From Carboxylicivirga mesophila (lineage in GTDB: Bacteria; Bacteroidota; Bacteroidia; Bacteroidales; Marinilabiliaceae), in contig NZ_JAGUCN010000002.1 of assembly GCF_018271975.1 (NCBI RefSeq), positions 124,001 to 188,000 on the forward strand: 64,000 bases of DNA. The letters are read 5' to 3'. Positions 38,656 through 48,047 of the stretch are shown here, in pieces. The translations under genes were made by a program, and so were the position numbers. Each line of letters starts with the position of its first letter. Within the stretch, counting starts at the first letter, position 1. A model generated the notes under the pieces. The model worked only from the letters and a program-made list of their open reading frames with translations, was not told the DNA's origin and made no database searches.

Positions 38656-38839
38656 TTCCTGCCATTAGCGGGAACACTTCCAATCATTTGGAAACCTTCC
38701 TGCTGTCAGCGGGAGCACTTCCAAACATTTGGAAACCTTCCTGCCATTAGCGAGAACACTTCCAAACATTTGGAAACCTTGCTGCCGTGCGCGGGAACAT
38801 TTCCAAACATTTGGAAACCTTGCTGCAGTGTGCAGCAGC
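38656..38839. repeat. Tandem 41-bp array, each unit holding the palindrome TTCCAAAnnTTTGGAA
   Basis: Four full units of exactly 41 bp (from 38656, 38697, 38738 and 38779) and a partial fifth. Each carries a 16-bp palindrome centred on TTCCAAA-CA-TTTGGAA at 38678-38693, 38719-38734, 38760-38775 and 38801-38816. The last three are perfect and the first has one mismatch. The in-between parts vary more (CCATTAGCGGG, CTGTCAGCGGG, CCATTAGCGAG, CCGTGCGCGGG). The period is close to four helical turns. The array lies in the convergent intergenic space. It is not a CRISPR array because the units adjoin. Confidence 0.85.
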
Positions 38840-38904
38840 TTATTGTACAGTTATTTAGTAAAAAGGAGTGTATGCTTGGAAAAGATGAGGATGTGATAAG
38901 GCAT

Positions 38905-38945
38905 AAAAAAACCTGACAGGACTGTACATCATGTCAGGTTTTTTT
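38905..38945. terminator. Bidirectional terminator between the esterase and the MORN/TonB-C gene
   Basis: Perfect 14-bp arms AAAAAAACCTGACA (38905-38918) and TGTCAGGTTTTTTT (38932-38945) with a 13-nt loop. The run of A on the left and of T on the right make it work on both strands. It ends the convergent plus-strand unit and the minus-strand gene at 38968. Confidence 0.9.
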
Positions 38946-38967
38946 ACACGGTTTTTATTGATAGGTG

Positions 38968-40392
38968 TTAAAAGTTATCAACATTGAGCATTCTATCCGC
39001 ATTGCATTGAAGTATAAAATTGATAGGAATCGCATAAGACACGTCTACAGGCTCGCCATTAAGATAACCTGGGATCCATTTAGGCATATTACTGATTACG
39101 CGCAGAGCTTCCTTATCAAGGTTGTAATCCACACTTCTGGCTACTTTAATATCTTTCAGATTTCCGTTTTTATCCACCACAAATGAGATGTACACACGCC
39201 CCTGTGCACGCATTTTCTGGGCTTCTACCGGATACTTTACACTTTGCGCAATGTATTTCCTCAGACCTTGTTCACCTCCAGGAAAAACCGGCATCTGTTC
39301 AACAATAAAATATAGTGGTTCGGAATCATCGATGGGTTTGGCACCATAGAAGAGTGTGGTATTGCCTTCATACTGGTTTAATCGCTCCATTGAAATATCA
39401 TAACTGATGTCTTCAGCAAAATTCAGTTTTATTCTATAGTATGCATTAACCGATTGGTTTTCATGGCGGCAAGGTTCAAGTTTAAGTTGACATAGATATC
39501 TGGTAATGGCAGCTGTAACCTCTTTGTTGAGCTTTGTTTTGTATCGACACGATTTGGGAAGTATCTTCCCATTTGTATGTAGGGTGAAGCCAAATGCCAA
39601 ATGCTTGAGATGTGCCTTATCAGGCTGTGTTCTTTCTATGATAGAGTGAATGTCAGCTTTGATACGTGCCAGCTGGTCAGAATCAATTGACGATTGTTGT
39701 GCCGGCTCCCAAGGTATTTTACTGCCATTTTGATCAAGTATTTCGCCCGAAACCAGCGAGTCGTTCTCATACATCTCTACTCGTCGAAGCTTGCCATCGG
39801 GGTAATAAGCAGTCAGCTCGCCATGCTTTTTATTACCCTGATACTCGCAGCTCATCATCACCTGGCCATTTTTGTAATAGAAGATTTCTTTACCGTGTTT
39901 CTTCCGGTCGCGCAGGTACGTTTTACGCGCAATGGTTTCATCGCTGTTCAAATAGGCTATGAGGCCTTGCTCATGCTGTCCGTCCCACTTGTAGGCTTCA
40001 TTTTGGATAAGCTTGCCTTTTTTATTTTTCACCCAGAAATAGCCATCGCGGTGGTTGTTACGGTAATAACCTTCGGATATGATCTCGCCTTTATAGCTTT
40101 TTTGGTAGAGCCCATCGCGGATGATGGTTCCCTCCTTGCAGTCCAGGTTAAATCTTTCAGCCATAATGTTTTTTTGTGTGGTCATAAACTGAAAGGTTTC
40201 GGTATAATCATCGTTTATCATGCGCCTAAACCAGTAGTGATAGGTGGAGTCAGCCACCTTTTCAATACCCATCTTCAGGGCATTTTTAGGTACAATGTAG
40301 TTCATCGTAACTTTCTTCTGGAACTTGGGGCCCCTGGACTGTGCCGGTAGGGCTATAAGCACCATAAAAAGTAGGATTGTTAGCTCTTTCAT
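38968..40392 (-). CDS. MORN-repeat protein with TonB C-terminal domain
   Basis: This is a 474-residue exported protein. A hydrophobic start (MKELTILLFMVLIALPAQS) resembles a cleavable signal peptide, not a stable membrane anchor. Middle repeats (GEIISEGYYRNNHRDGYF, KKHGKEIFYYKNGQVMM, KKHGELTAYYPDGKLRR) are MORN/YwqK-like. The C-terminal region (about 375-465, PVFPGGEQGLRKYIAQSVK, FVVDKNGNLKDIKVARS) is a TonB-C domain. TonB normally contacts outer-membrane receptors such as SusC to energise import. The lack of a proline-rich spacer and inner-membrane anchor makes direct TonB function uncertain. It stands alone between two hairpins and is probably transcribed apart from PUL 2. Confidence 0.85.
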   Translation of the reverse strand: MKELTILLFMVLIALPAQSRGPKFQKKVTMNYIVPKNALKMGIEKVADSTYHYWFRRMINDDYTETFQFMTTQKNIMAERFNLDCKEGTIIRDGLYQKSYKGEIISEGYYRNNHRDGYFWVKNKKGKLIQNEAYKWDGQHEQGLIAYLNSDETIARKTYLRDRKKHGKEIFYYKNGQVMMSCEYQGNKKHGELTAYYPDGKLRRVEMYENDSLVSGEILDQNGSKIPWEPAQQSSIDSDQLARIKADIHSIIERTQPDKAHLKHLAFGFTLHTNGKILPKSCRYKTKLNKEVTAAITRYLCQLKLEPCRHENQSVNAYYRIKLNFAEDISYDISMERLNQYEGNTTLFYGAKPIDDSEPLYFIVEQMPVFPGGEQGLRKYIAQSVKYPVEAQKMRAQGRVYISFVVDKNGNLKDIKVARSVDYNLDKEALRVISNMPKWIPGYLNGEPVDVSYAIPINFILQCNADRMLNVDNF

Positions 40393-40464
40393 AGGATTTT
40401 GCTTTAAGAGTAAAACTGAGATGAGATAAATTTAGTGTATAGGTTGCTGATGTTTTTAGCCAAT

Positions 40465-40494
40465 AAGCCCTGCAATAGTTCTATTGCAGGGCTT
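40465..40494 (-). terminator. Strong hairpin after the PUL 2 operon
   Basis: Perfect 14-bp arms AAGCCCTGCAATAG (40465-40478) and CTATTGCAGGGCTT (40481-40494) with a tiny loop. It follows the DUF1735 gene on the minus strand. The U-tract on the minus side is missing, so it may terminate weakly or act as a 3' stabiliser. Confidence 0.55.
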
Positions 40495-40521
40495 TAACTG
40501 TTTGTACTGATAAGGATGCTG

Positions 40522-41454
40522 TTATTCTAATGACCACTCTTCAAACAAGATACCGTCATTACGAAATATTAATTCTTCTTCAACGGTATGCGTCAGCCCG
40601 TCGGCATCAATCCATTTGTAGTGGAGTGTAAACAGGCGTTTACTCAAATCAAAACTACTACCTAAATCTTCCACATTATTGATGTCTGATTCAATAACGT
40701 TTTTAATGCTAATGTTGCCGGTAGCATCTCTTAGCAAAGCCATCTTGTAGGTATAAGTTACTTTGTCTATCACGGTGCCATCCAAATGACTGCCAACGCC
40801 GTTAATTACAACACTATCTTTGCTGCCGGTTGCAACCATTCTGGTTTCGTTTCTAACCAGTTCTTCATGACTATATTCAATCGTATCGATGGCAGCACCT
40901 GTTGCATCAGTTATGTATTCATTCCCTTTCTGATAATAATACCCATGCATGTTGTTAATGTATTTTACAACCAGTATGGTATAGTCTTTACCAGCCATAG
41001 GGTTTTCCGCATTACCAAGTGTTGAATCAGCTGTTGTTTCGGTAATGCGCAATGGCAATGCATAATGGTTGAGGTGGGCTTGTTCATCAGCCATAAAAGC
41101 CTCTTCGTTCAAATCAACATCTATTAAACCAAGAAATTCTCCTTTGGGAATAACCATTTTGTTGGCATCACTTAAGCTATAATAGGCCTCTGGCAATAGT
41201 GTAAAAGGTGTCACTTCCAACAGGGTTTCGTCAATTTCAAAATTGACAATATGCTCCTGGTTATTTTCGCGTACTCCGCCAATGGTAACACCTACCTGAA
41301 GAGCCATGTTGTTGGCCTGTGTAATGGTGCGTACAGGTTTCTGTAAGGCAAAGTAAGTAGCGGTGTACTCGTAGTCGTATAGGTAGTCCTCGTATTTCTC
41401 ACAGCTGGTGAAAGTCAACAACACCGCTGAAAGTAGTAATAATATCTGTCTCAT
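40522..41454 (-). CDS. DUF1735/DUF4361-type surface lipoprotein, candidate glycan-binding protein
   Basis: The ATG at 41454 gives a proper lipoprotein signal MRQILLLLSAVLLTFTSC (Cys18). An in-frame start 14 codons earlier lacks it. The N-terminal half (about 25-160) resembles DUF1735 (BT_3987-like): ATYFALQKPVRTITQANN and ALPLRITETTADSTL. The C-terminal half (HGYYYQKGNEYI, FTLHYKWIDADGLTHTVEEE) fits DUF4361/BT_3044-like. Proteins with this pair follow SusD in many PULs and are taken to be surface glycan binders. It is last in the operon after SusD (41500). Enzymatic activity is not evident. Confidence 0.8.
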   Translation of the reverse strand: MRQILLLLSAVLLTFTSCEKYEDYLYDYEYTATYFALQKPVRTITQANNMALQVGVTIGGVRENNQEHIVNFEIDETLLEVTPFTLLPEAYYSLSDANKMVIPKGEFLGLIDVDLNEEAFMADEQAHLNHYALPLRITETTADSTLGNAENPMAGKDYTILVVKYINNMHGYYYQKGNEYITDATGAAIDTIEYSHEELVRNETRMVATGSKDSVVINGVGSHLDGTVIDKVTYTYKMALLRDATGNISIKNVIESDINNVEDLGSSFDLSKRLFTLHYKWIDADGLTHTVEEELIFRNDGILFEEWSLE

Positions 41455-41499
41455 TATATAATGTTTTAATTGTTTGGGGTTGATATTCTTAATCATTTG

Positions 41500-43224
41500 T
41501 TACCAACCTTTATTTTGCACAATTTCACCAGATTTAATCACCTCGCTGAAAGGTATTGGCCCATAGAACATGTGCTGGCCATACTGATAGTTTTCCACAT
41601 CAATAGGTGTTAATTGGAACGTGGTATCAACATCGCTGACAATACGTTCTACTTTAACGCCCTTGATGGTAGTGTTCAGCTGTTCAAGGGAACTATTCCA
41701 ACGCCTTAGATCATAAAACCGATGGTTCTCGAAGCACAGCTCTATACGACGCTCGTTATGTACCAGGCTTCGGAAAGCATCTACTCCATCGCTCGCCACA
41801 TTATCAGCATAAGCTGTTGAGCCAATTCCGGCACGGTTACGAACGGCGTTAATGGCATCTTTAGCAGTTAAGCCCAGTCCTAATGGATCGGCATCAGGAC
41901 CCCATGCTTCGTTAGCAGCCTCAGCATAATTCAGGTATAGCTCTACTTTTCTGAATAAGGCAAAATAATGATTATCCGATTTGGCGTTACCAACTTCCAG
42001 GTTAACATCCGGGCTCATCCACTTGCGCAGGAAATACCCGGTGCGTGAGGCACGCTCAGGACTGGCCATTTCGGAATTTAAGCCTGTTGTTGACATATCA
42101 ATTGTTGAGTCCTTAAATATTGCCCCATGAAATAGAATAGTGCGGTAGAAACGAGGATCCCGACCTTCGTATGGCATTGATTCATCGTACCCGCTGTTTA
42201 AGTCATCGCTAATGGGATAGCCATTAGCCATAGGGAATGCATCCACCAGGTTCTGACTTGGGTTGGTGCGTCCCTGTCCGAATAGTACTACCGGGAAATT
42301 AGCATTCTCCAGTGAACGGTTCAACCCATATTTGCGCATGATCAGCTCTGGCGAATTTTCATCGTTGTAGAATTTGGCATCAATGGATGGTAATGCTCCA
42401 ATGACATCAATGGCCGCTTTAGCCAGTTGAGCAGCAGTTGCCCATTTGTCAGGTTCATTGTTTGCAAACAAGGGACTGGCAGCATACAAAGCGGCCCGTG
42501 ATTTAAGTGCCAGAGCTGCAGTGGCAGTTGCGCGGCCAATCTGGTTGTCATTGATCTCTTCAGGTATTTCATCTCCTTCCATGTACTCCAGCGGGAGGTA
42601 GGCTGCAGCGGTATCGCAGTCGTTCAGTATTTGCTGCACGCATTCGGCATAGGTGTTACGGGCCAGCTTTACTTCTTCATCCTGCGTATATACCCGTGTT
42701 AGAATAGGATAACCTAGCACAGCGCCCTGCTCATCGGGTCCGGCATGGTTTTGCAACAGTTGCCACTGGTACCAGGCCCGTAGAAAAAAGGCTTCTCCCT
42801 TTAAACGTGCCTTTTTAGCTGAATCAATCTCTTTGTTGTAATCAACATAGGTGATATCCAGGCCATTTTCAATAAACAGGTTAATGTTACGAATTTGGTT
42901 GAAGGCGGCACCCCATACATCCAAAGGATTGTAATTGGATGACCAGCCTCCTGCACGCAGTTTATCAACAGAAGCTCCATACCTGTTTGAGGTGGCATTG
43001 TCTGTAGCACAGTCCAGAAAATCACCTCCATAAGTATTGTACATGTCTGGTATCTCCTTATAGGCAGCCATCAAAATACCTTCGGCATAATCGGGTATAC
43101 TCCATATTTGCTCTTCCGTTCTGTTCTTATCTATTTCGGGTTCAAAGTAGTCGCTGCATCCGCTTGCTAAAACCACGAGTAGAATCAGGAACAGACTGGT
43201 AATATTATAATTTTTTGTCTTCAT
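41500..43224 (-). CDS. SusD/RagB-type lipoprotein
   Basis: Lipobox VVLASGC (Cys23) starts the mature protein SDYFEPEIDK. The SusD-type TPR core includes KGEAFFLRAWYQWQLLQNH. The conserved late part (LVHNERRIELCFENHRFYDL, RRWNS) and the ending YGQHMFYGPIPFSEVIKSGE fit RagB/SusD. It caps the SusC encoded by 43234-46242, 9 bp upstream on the minus strand. Length of 574 residues is normal. It is the second SusD in a tandem operon with two SusCD pairs, presumably for different fragments of one glycan. Confidence 0.95.
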   Translation of the reverse strand: MKTKNYNITSLFLILLVVLASGCSDYFEPEIDKNRTEEQIWSIPDYAEGILMAAYKEIPDMYNTYGGDFLDCATDNATSNRYGASVDKLRAGGWSSNYNPLDVWGAAFNQIRNINLFIENGLDITYVDYNKEIDSAKKARLKGEAFFLRAWYQWQLLQNHAGPDEQGAVLGYPILTRVYTQDEEVKLARNTYAECVQQILNDCDTAAAYLPLEYMEGDEIPEEINDNQIGRATATAALALKSRAALYAASPLFANNEPDKWATAAQLAKAAIDVIGALPSIDAKFYNDENSPELIMRKYGLNRSLENANFPVVLFGQGRTNPSQNLVDAFPMANGYPISDDLNSGYDESMPYEGRDPRFYRTILFHGAIFKDSTIDMSTTGLNSEMASPERASRTGYFLRKWMSPDVNLEVGNAKSDNHYFALFRKVELYLNYAEAANEAWGPDADPLGLGLTAKDAINAVRNRAGIGSTAYADNVASDGVDAFRSLVHNERRIELCFENHRFYDLRRWNSSLEQLNTTIKGVKVERIVSDVDTTFQLTPIDVENYQYGQHMFYGPIPFSEVIKSGEIVQNKGW

Positions 43225-43233
43225 CTTTTAACA

Positions 43234-46200
43234 TTAAAAGGTTACAGAAATACCACCGGTAATGGCTTTCATCAATGGGAAATCATTAATGCCGGCATCA
43301 ATATTTTCGGCATCCAGGTTGTCAAACTGACTGATCGTTAGCAGGTTTGTGCCTCTCACAAATACCTTTGCCTTTTTCATATATAGCTTTGGCAATAACT
43401 TGTCAGGTAAGAGATAGCTTAATTCCACGTTTTTAAGCTTGAAATAACCGGCATCTTCCAGCCAGTAATCGGAACCTGTAAAGTTGTTGTTACCATTGGT
43501 TGTTGTTAATGGCACATAATCACTGCTTATGGCCTCTGCTGAGTATTTACGTTCGCCGTAATTCCAGAAATAGCGGTTGTTCTTCATCACATCAAAACCA
43601 TTCTGAAACACCCCTAAAGCATATAAGCCAAAACCTTTGTACTGCAGGTTGATGTGCATACCCATATTTAGGCGGGGGAACCAATTACCTATTGCCTGCT
43701 GATCTTTTGGATCAATCACACCGTCATTGTTTAAGTCAGTATACTTAATGTCACCAGCTTTAACGGTACCCAGCGTTGATGTGTAGCCGGCCGCTATATC
43801 TGAATCTGTTACGAAACCATTGTGCACATAGCCGTATATTCTATCCCCTGCCTGACCAATACCTGACAGGTATTGCAGTTCGGCTGGATAAGGCAACTCA
43901 AAACTTTTCTTAATCTCCGACTTTGAATATACAAAGTTGACACCGGCCGATAGCTTGAAATCACCCATATTTTTGTAATAGATGATATCGCCCTCGAAAC
44001 CATTGTTTATTACCTCGGCATTATTAACACTGTACAAGTTAGTTCCAATATAGCTTGGATGATTGGCCCATGGTGATGTGATGATGTCGTAATCCAAAAT
44101 ATTAAAGTAATTCAGCTCTACACTTAAGGTATTGTTGAAAAGTATCGACTCAATACCCACATTGAATTCACGACGCTTCTCCCAGGTTAAGTTCGGATTA
44201 CCGTACTTATCAAGTTGGTAAACGCGGCGATTATTCTTGTTGGTAGGGCCAAAGCTTACCGATCCATTTTGTGAGTACTGATCCTCGTAAAGGAAGTAGC
44301 CCAAACCTTTATCGCTGCCCATCACACCGCCTGAAGCCTTTAACTTAAGGTAATTGATGTTGGCGTTGTCAGCCAAAAAGCCTTCGTTGCTCATGATCCA
44401 GGCAAGTCCCAATGCCGGGAATAATCCAAACTGGTTGCTGCCGGTAAAGTGAGAGCTCCCCATTAAAGAGGTGTTTAACTCGGCTACATATTTGTTTTTG
44501 TAGGCATAATTAATGCGCAGTCCGTAGTTGGCAAACTTGTCATACTGAATCTGATTGTAACGCTGTGTTTGGTATTGTTGCAATACCAGGTTGGCATTTA
44601 AATCATGTGAACCATTGAATGTTCGGCTGTAATCAATATTCCAGGTGCTACCCACGCGGTGGTTATATGATTTATCTTTTTCCGACAGCTTATCAGGCGA
44701 ACCATGGTTTTCCTGACGTAACTTAACCAGGTTATACTCCTCATCGGTATAAGTTGGTACCAACTGATAAGATGCAAAATTTATGACATTGGCATAGCGG
44801 TAATAGTTTTCATTATCGTATGATAAGGCCACACCGGCCGACAAACCTTCAATGTATTTATTCAGGTTGAAGTGTAAACCAAGGTTGAATTGTATATTTC
44901 TGTTTTCCTGTTTTTTATAGCCTGTTTCGTTACCTAATCCATAAATATTGTTGGGGTGCAGGTAACTACCTCCAAGTAATGCCAAAGAATCGGTAGGTAT
45001 AAATACCGGATATTCATTGGGGCGGTGCGATGACAAGGCTCCAAAAAAATCTTGTGTTGTAATATTGGCAGAACGGCGGTACTCCATCCGACCCGCGATA
45101 TCCATTTTTACAGAAGTAACACTGGAAACATCAATATCCAGGTTACCACGCAAATTGAATTTATTGTATTCGGTGGGTTCTTTAATATCTTCCAAACCAC
45201 CGGTGCCGGTATAGCCCATGTTAACATAGTAGGCTGAGCTTTTACCTCCACCCCTGAATTCAGTAGCAACGCGTTTCATTGGCATATGGTTATTCAGGTA
45301 CATGCCATTAAAGTCGTTGTTGGGATACAATATTGGTGACGAACCGTTGCGGTAAGCCGCGATGGCTTCATCGGAATATAAAGGAGCCAAACCATCGTTG
45401 GCCCGCGCCTGATTGTACAGGGTAGCATAGTCAGCCGCATTCAACCATTGAGGATCACTGGTTGGTGCCATAATACCATATTCCATGCTGATGTTGGCAT
45501 CACGCGAGTTGTTTTTACCTCTTTTGGTTGTGATAACAATAACGCCATCGGCAGCCTTGCTTCCATAAAGCATTTTGGCTGTTACATCCTTCAGTACCTC
45601 AACCGACTCAATTTCTTCGGGTAGCAAAGCGTTGGCCTCACGCTCAAACCCATCTACCAGGATTAGCGGGCGATTATTGCCTAAGCCTCCCAAACCTCTG
45701 ATTACTAAAGTTGGAGAGTTCCATCCGGGTGTGCTGCTGTTTTGGGTTGAATAAAGACCTGCCACACGACCCGCCAATGAATTCAGCATCGACAGGTCAG
45801 GATAGCTTAATAGCTCGTCGCCATCAACTACAGATACAGCTCCCGTCAGCCTGTTCTTTTCAATCGTCTCGAAAGGTATATTGATCTGGTCTTCGGGTAA
45901 CAGGAATGGGGTAAGGGCCGCAAGCGTAATAGTTTTTTCGGGTAAGCTCTGGCTTAGTTCATACATTTGTGTTTCAAATCCATTGGCCGAAATGTAAATA
46001 ACAGCATCGCTATTCACCTCTAGTTTGAAGAGGCCATCCTTGTCGGTATGGATGACCTTTCCCTTGTTAAATACGCGTACCATGGCGTTGGCAACCGGGA
46101 TGCCATTGGCATCTGTTACGGTTGAGCTGATGGTGATATTGTTTTTTTGCGACATACCGTATTGAGGTATTAAAAACAACATCGATACTAACAGTAACAG

Positions 46201-46242
46201 AGGCATTGCCATGACTCTTATGTTATGATATATTATCTTCAT
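43234..46242 (-). CDS. SusC-type TonB-dependent transporter, lacking a typical TonB box
   Basis: A signal sequence (about 1-31) precedes a carboxypeptidase-regulatory-like domain (about 35-110). Where other SusC proteins have an EVVVxGYG box, this one reads LLPEDQINIPFETIEKN (114-130), followed by RLTGAVSVVD. The plug is recognisable (LILVDGFEREAN, VEVLKDVTAKMLYGSKAADG). The barrel has the EF-like loop TDLNNDGVIDPKDQ and ends ITGGISVTF. At 1002 residues it is slightly short. It pairs with the SusD at 41500. A divergent TonB contact region is the odd feature here. Confidence 0.92.
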   Translation of the reverse strand: MKIIYHNIRVMAMPLLLLVSMLFLIPQYGMSQKNNITISSTVTDANGIPVANAMVRVFNKGKVIHTDKDGLFKLEVNSDAVIYISANGFETQMYELSQSLPEKTITLAALTPFLLPEDQINIPFETIEKNRLTGAVSVVDGDELLSYPDLSMLNSLAGRVAGLYSTQNSSTPGWNSPTLVIRGLGGLGNNRPLILVDGFEREANALLPEEIESVEVLKDVTAKMLYGSKAADGVIVITTKRGKNNSRDANISMEYGIMAPTSDPQWLNAADYATLYNQARANDGLAPLYSDEAIAAYRNGSSPILYPNNDFNGMYLNNHMPMKRVATEFRGGGKSSAYYVNMGYTGTGGLEDIKEPTEYNKFNLRGNLDIDVSSVTSVKMDIAGRMEYRRSANITTQDFFGALSSHRPNEYPVFIPTDSLALLGGSYLHPNNIYGLGNETGYKKQENRNIQFNLGLHFNLNKYIEGLSAGVALSYDNENYYRYANVINFASYQLVPTYTDEEYNLVKLRQENHGSPDKLSEKDKSYNHRVGSTWNIDYSRTFNGSHDLNANLVLQQYQTQRYNQIQYDKFANYGLRINYAYKNKYVAELNTSLMGSSHFTGSNQFGLFPALGLAWIMSNEGFLADNANINYLKLKASGGVMGSDKGLGYFLYEDQYSQNGSVSFGPTNKNNRRVYQLDKYGNPNLTWEKRREFNVGIESILFNNTLSVELNYFNILDYDIITSPWANHPSYIGTNLYSVNNAEVINNGFEGDIIYYKNMGDFKLSAGVNFVYSKSEIKKSFELPYPAELQYLSGIGQAGDRIYGYVHNGFVTDSDIAAGYTSTLGTVKAGDIKYTDLNNDGVIDPKDQQAIGNWFPRLNMGMHINLQYKGFGLYALGVFQNGFDVMKNNRYFWNYGERKYSAEAISSDYVPLTTTNGNNNFTGSDYWLEDAGYFKLKNVELSYLLPDKLLPKLYMKKAKVFVRGTNLLTISQFDNLDAENIDAGINDFPLMKAITGGISVTF

Positions 46243-46271
46243 TTGTTTCGTTTTTCTTTCAATAAATAGGA

Positions 46272-48035
46272 TTATAACCAGCCTGGGTTTTGCTCAAACG
46301 ATGTTGACAGAAAATCGTCGTTGTTTGGTACCGGATACCAATAGTTACGTTCCTTAAAAATGGGCTGGTAAATGTCATCTAGCAGAACAGCTCCATAGGT
46401 AAATGTGCCGTCATTATTTTTCGTAATATGCGCTCTTTTCAGATCCTTCATTACTTCAGTGGCAATCATCCATCGACGTAAATCGTGGCTGCGCTGGTTC
46501 TCAAACATTAACTCAACAGCTCTTTCGTTGCGAATTCGTTCTCTGAATAAGTCTTTCGAACCAGTATATTGACTATTTACTTCCGGCATCTGTGCGCGTC
46601 TGCGAATAATGTTTACCGCTTCCAGTGCGGTAATGCTCGTGCCTGGTACTGCTCCGGTTGGGCCATAAGCCTCATTGGCAGCCTCAGCAAAATCGAGGTA
46701 TGCCTGTGCCAGTCGATAGTTGATCCATGGTTTGAACCACCCGTCCCAGTCGTTAGCTTTGTTATTGACGCCAAAAGGCCAGTGTTTGCGAAGCAAGTAT
46801 CCACCACGCGCACTTCTGAATTTGCCGGCTTTTTCTTTTGTTGGGTCATCTAATCCACCTACAAATGGTTCAAACATAAATTCTTTTGTGCCTTGGCGGG
46901 CAATCACATCGCCATTCACATATATGTTTTTATAAAGGCGGGGATCACGATTGATATATGGATTCTGGGGATCATACGTTGGGTCCTCGCTAATAGGCAG
47001 GCCATTCAAGGTTTCATAGCGGTCCACGGCATTCTGAGTGGGTGAGTCGAAAAATTGGAAACCTCCCAGTCGGTGGCAAACACCGCCTACCTTCATATCG
47101 CCTTTTTCGCGCGTTTTAAAGTTCACGTATACAATGGCTTCGTCGGATACCGGTTTGGTTTTACTGTACCATATATCATCGTACTCTTCCAGTGAATAAA
47201 GGCGGTAGATGCCTTTCTGCTCCATCTCAAAAATATTAATAGCATTATCGCACAGGGCTTTGCAATGCTCAATATTATACTCATGTCCCAATTCAGGATT
47301 CATCAGAGGACTTGCAGCATAAAGCAGTGCAAGGTTTTTACCGGCATAAGCCATGCCTTTGTTAGCACGTCCCAACTCATTTTGTGGCCAGGTTTCGGGC
47401 AATAGTTCAATGGCCCGGTCAAACTCTTCGAGCAGCCAATCATTCGATTCCTGATAGGACAAGCGTTCAAGATTTATGTCATCACTTGGTCCATAGGTTT
47501 GGTCGATAACAGGCATGCCACCATATCGAAGAATTATCTGCATGTAATACCAGGCCCTGAAATAATGTATCTCGCCTTTAATCTGGTGCTTTTGTTCCTC
47601 AGTGGCATCGGTTAATACATGAAAGTATTCAAGGGCTGTGTTAGCCACACGCAATCCTTGCATAGCATTGGCAATAATGGGAGATTCCTTACCGTACTCC
47701 TTGTTGTCAGCTTTTTTTGCATAACCCAGTTCGTAGGTAGTTTTGTAGTCAGGTGCCTGCCAGTTGTCGCCTTTCTTGTATTTGAACGAGTCCATCCACG
47801 AGGTATTTGTTGTAGCTGCCTCATCGGAGTTAGCACAAGGTAAACCACGGTGGAACCATTCAAAATAATCTTTTCGAAGGAAATACAAATAGTCGGTGTA
47901 GGAGCGAAATGATGCATAATCGCTCAGTACCACGTTAATGTCAACTTCTTGTTCAGGTGCTTTATCCAGATAATCGTAGCACGAGCTTAAGAAAAAGACT
48001 GGAATCAATATGATTATATATATTATTCGTTTCAT
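46272..48035 (-). CDS. SusD/RagB-type lipoprotein
   Basis: Lipobox FLSSC (Cys19) is followed by YDYLDKAPEQEVD, typical of SusD. The core includes KGEIHYFRAWYYMQIILRYG. The conserved late motif is RIRNERAVELMFENQRSHDL, RRW, and the ending (YWYPVPNNDDFLS, QNPGWL) is standard. At 587 residues it is 12 bp downstream of its partner SusC (48048-51125) and 29 bp upstream of the next SusC start. Confidence 0.95.
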   Translation of the reverse strand: MKRIIYIIILIPVFFLSSCYDYLDKAPEQEVDINVVLSDYASFRSYTDYLYFLRKDYFEWFHRGLPCANSDEAATTNTSWMDSFKYKKGDNWQAPDYKTTYELGYAKKADNKEYGKESPIIANAMQGLRVANTALEYFHVLTDATEEQKHQIKGEIHYFRAWYYMQIILRYGGMPVIDQTYGPSDDINLERLSYQESNDWLLEEFDRAIELLPETWPQNELGRANKGMAYAGKNLALLYAASPLMNPELGHEYNIEHCKALCDNAINIFEMEQKGIYRLYSLEEYDDIWYSKTKPVSDEAIVYVNFKTREKGDMKVGGVCHRLGGFQFFDSPTQNAVDRYETLNGLPISEDPTYDPQNPYINRDPRLYKNIYVNGDVIARQGTKEFMFEPFVGGLDDPTKEKAGKFRSARGGYLLRKHWPFGVNNKANDWDGWFKPWINYRLAQAYLDFAEAANEAYGPTGAVPGTSITALEAVNIIRRRAQMPEVNSQYTGSKDLFRERIRNERAVELMFENQRSHDLRRWMIATEVMKDLKRAHITKNNDGTFTYGAVLLDDIYQPIFKERNYWYPVPNNDDFLSTSFEQNPGWL

Positions 48036-48047
48036 ATCTGTGTGTTT

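Noticed and set aside
38656-38839. Possible CRISPR array
   Set aside because: Units are contiguous without unique spacers, the repeat itself holds the variable part, and there are no cas genes.
38632-38916. Open frame of 94 codons across the 41-bp repeats
   Set aside because: It is a by-product of the repeat. The period is not a multiple of three, it has no domain, and it crosses the array and the following spacer.
39694-40350. Antisense frame of 218 codons opposite the MORN/TonB-C gene
   Set aside because: The minus-strand gene has recognisable domains. The plus-strand frame is hydrophobic and repetitive as an antisense artefact.
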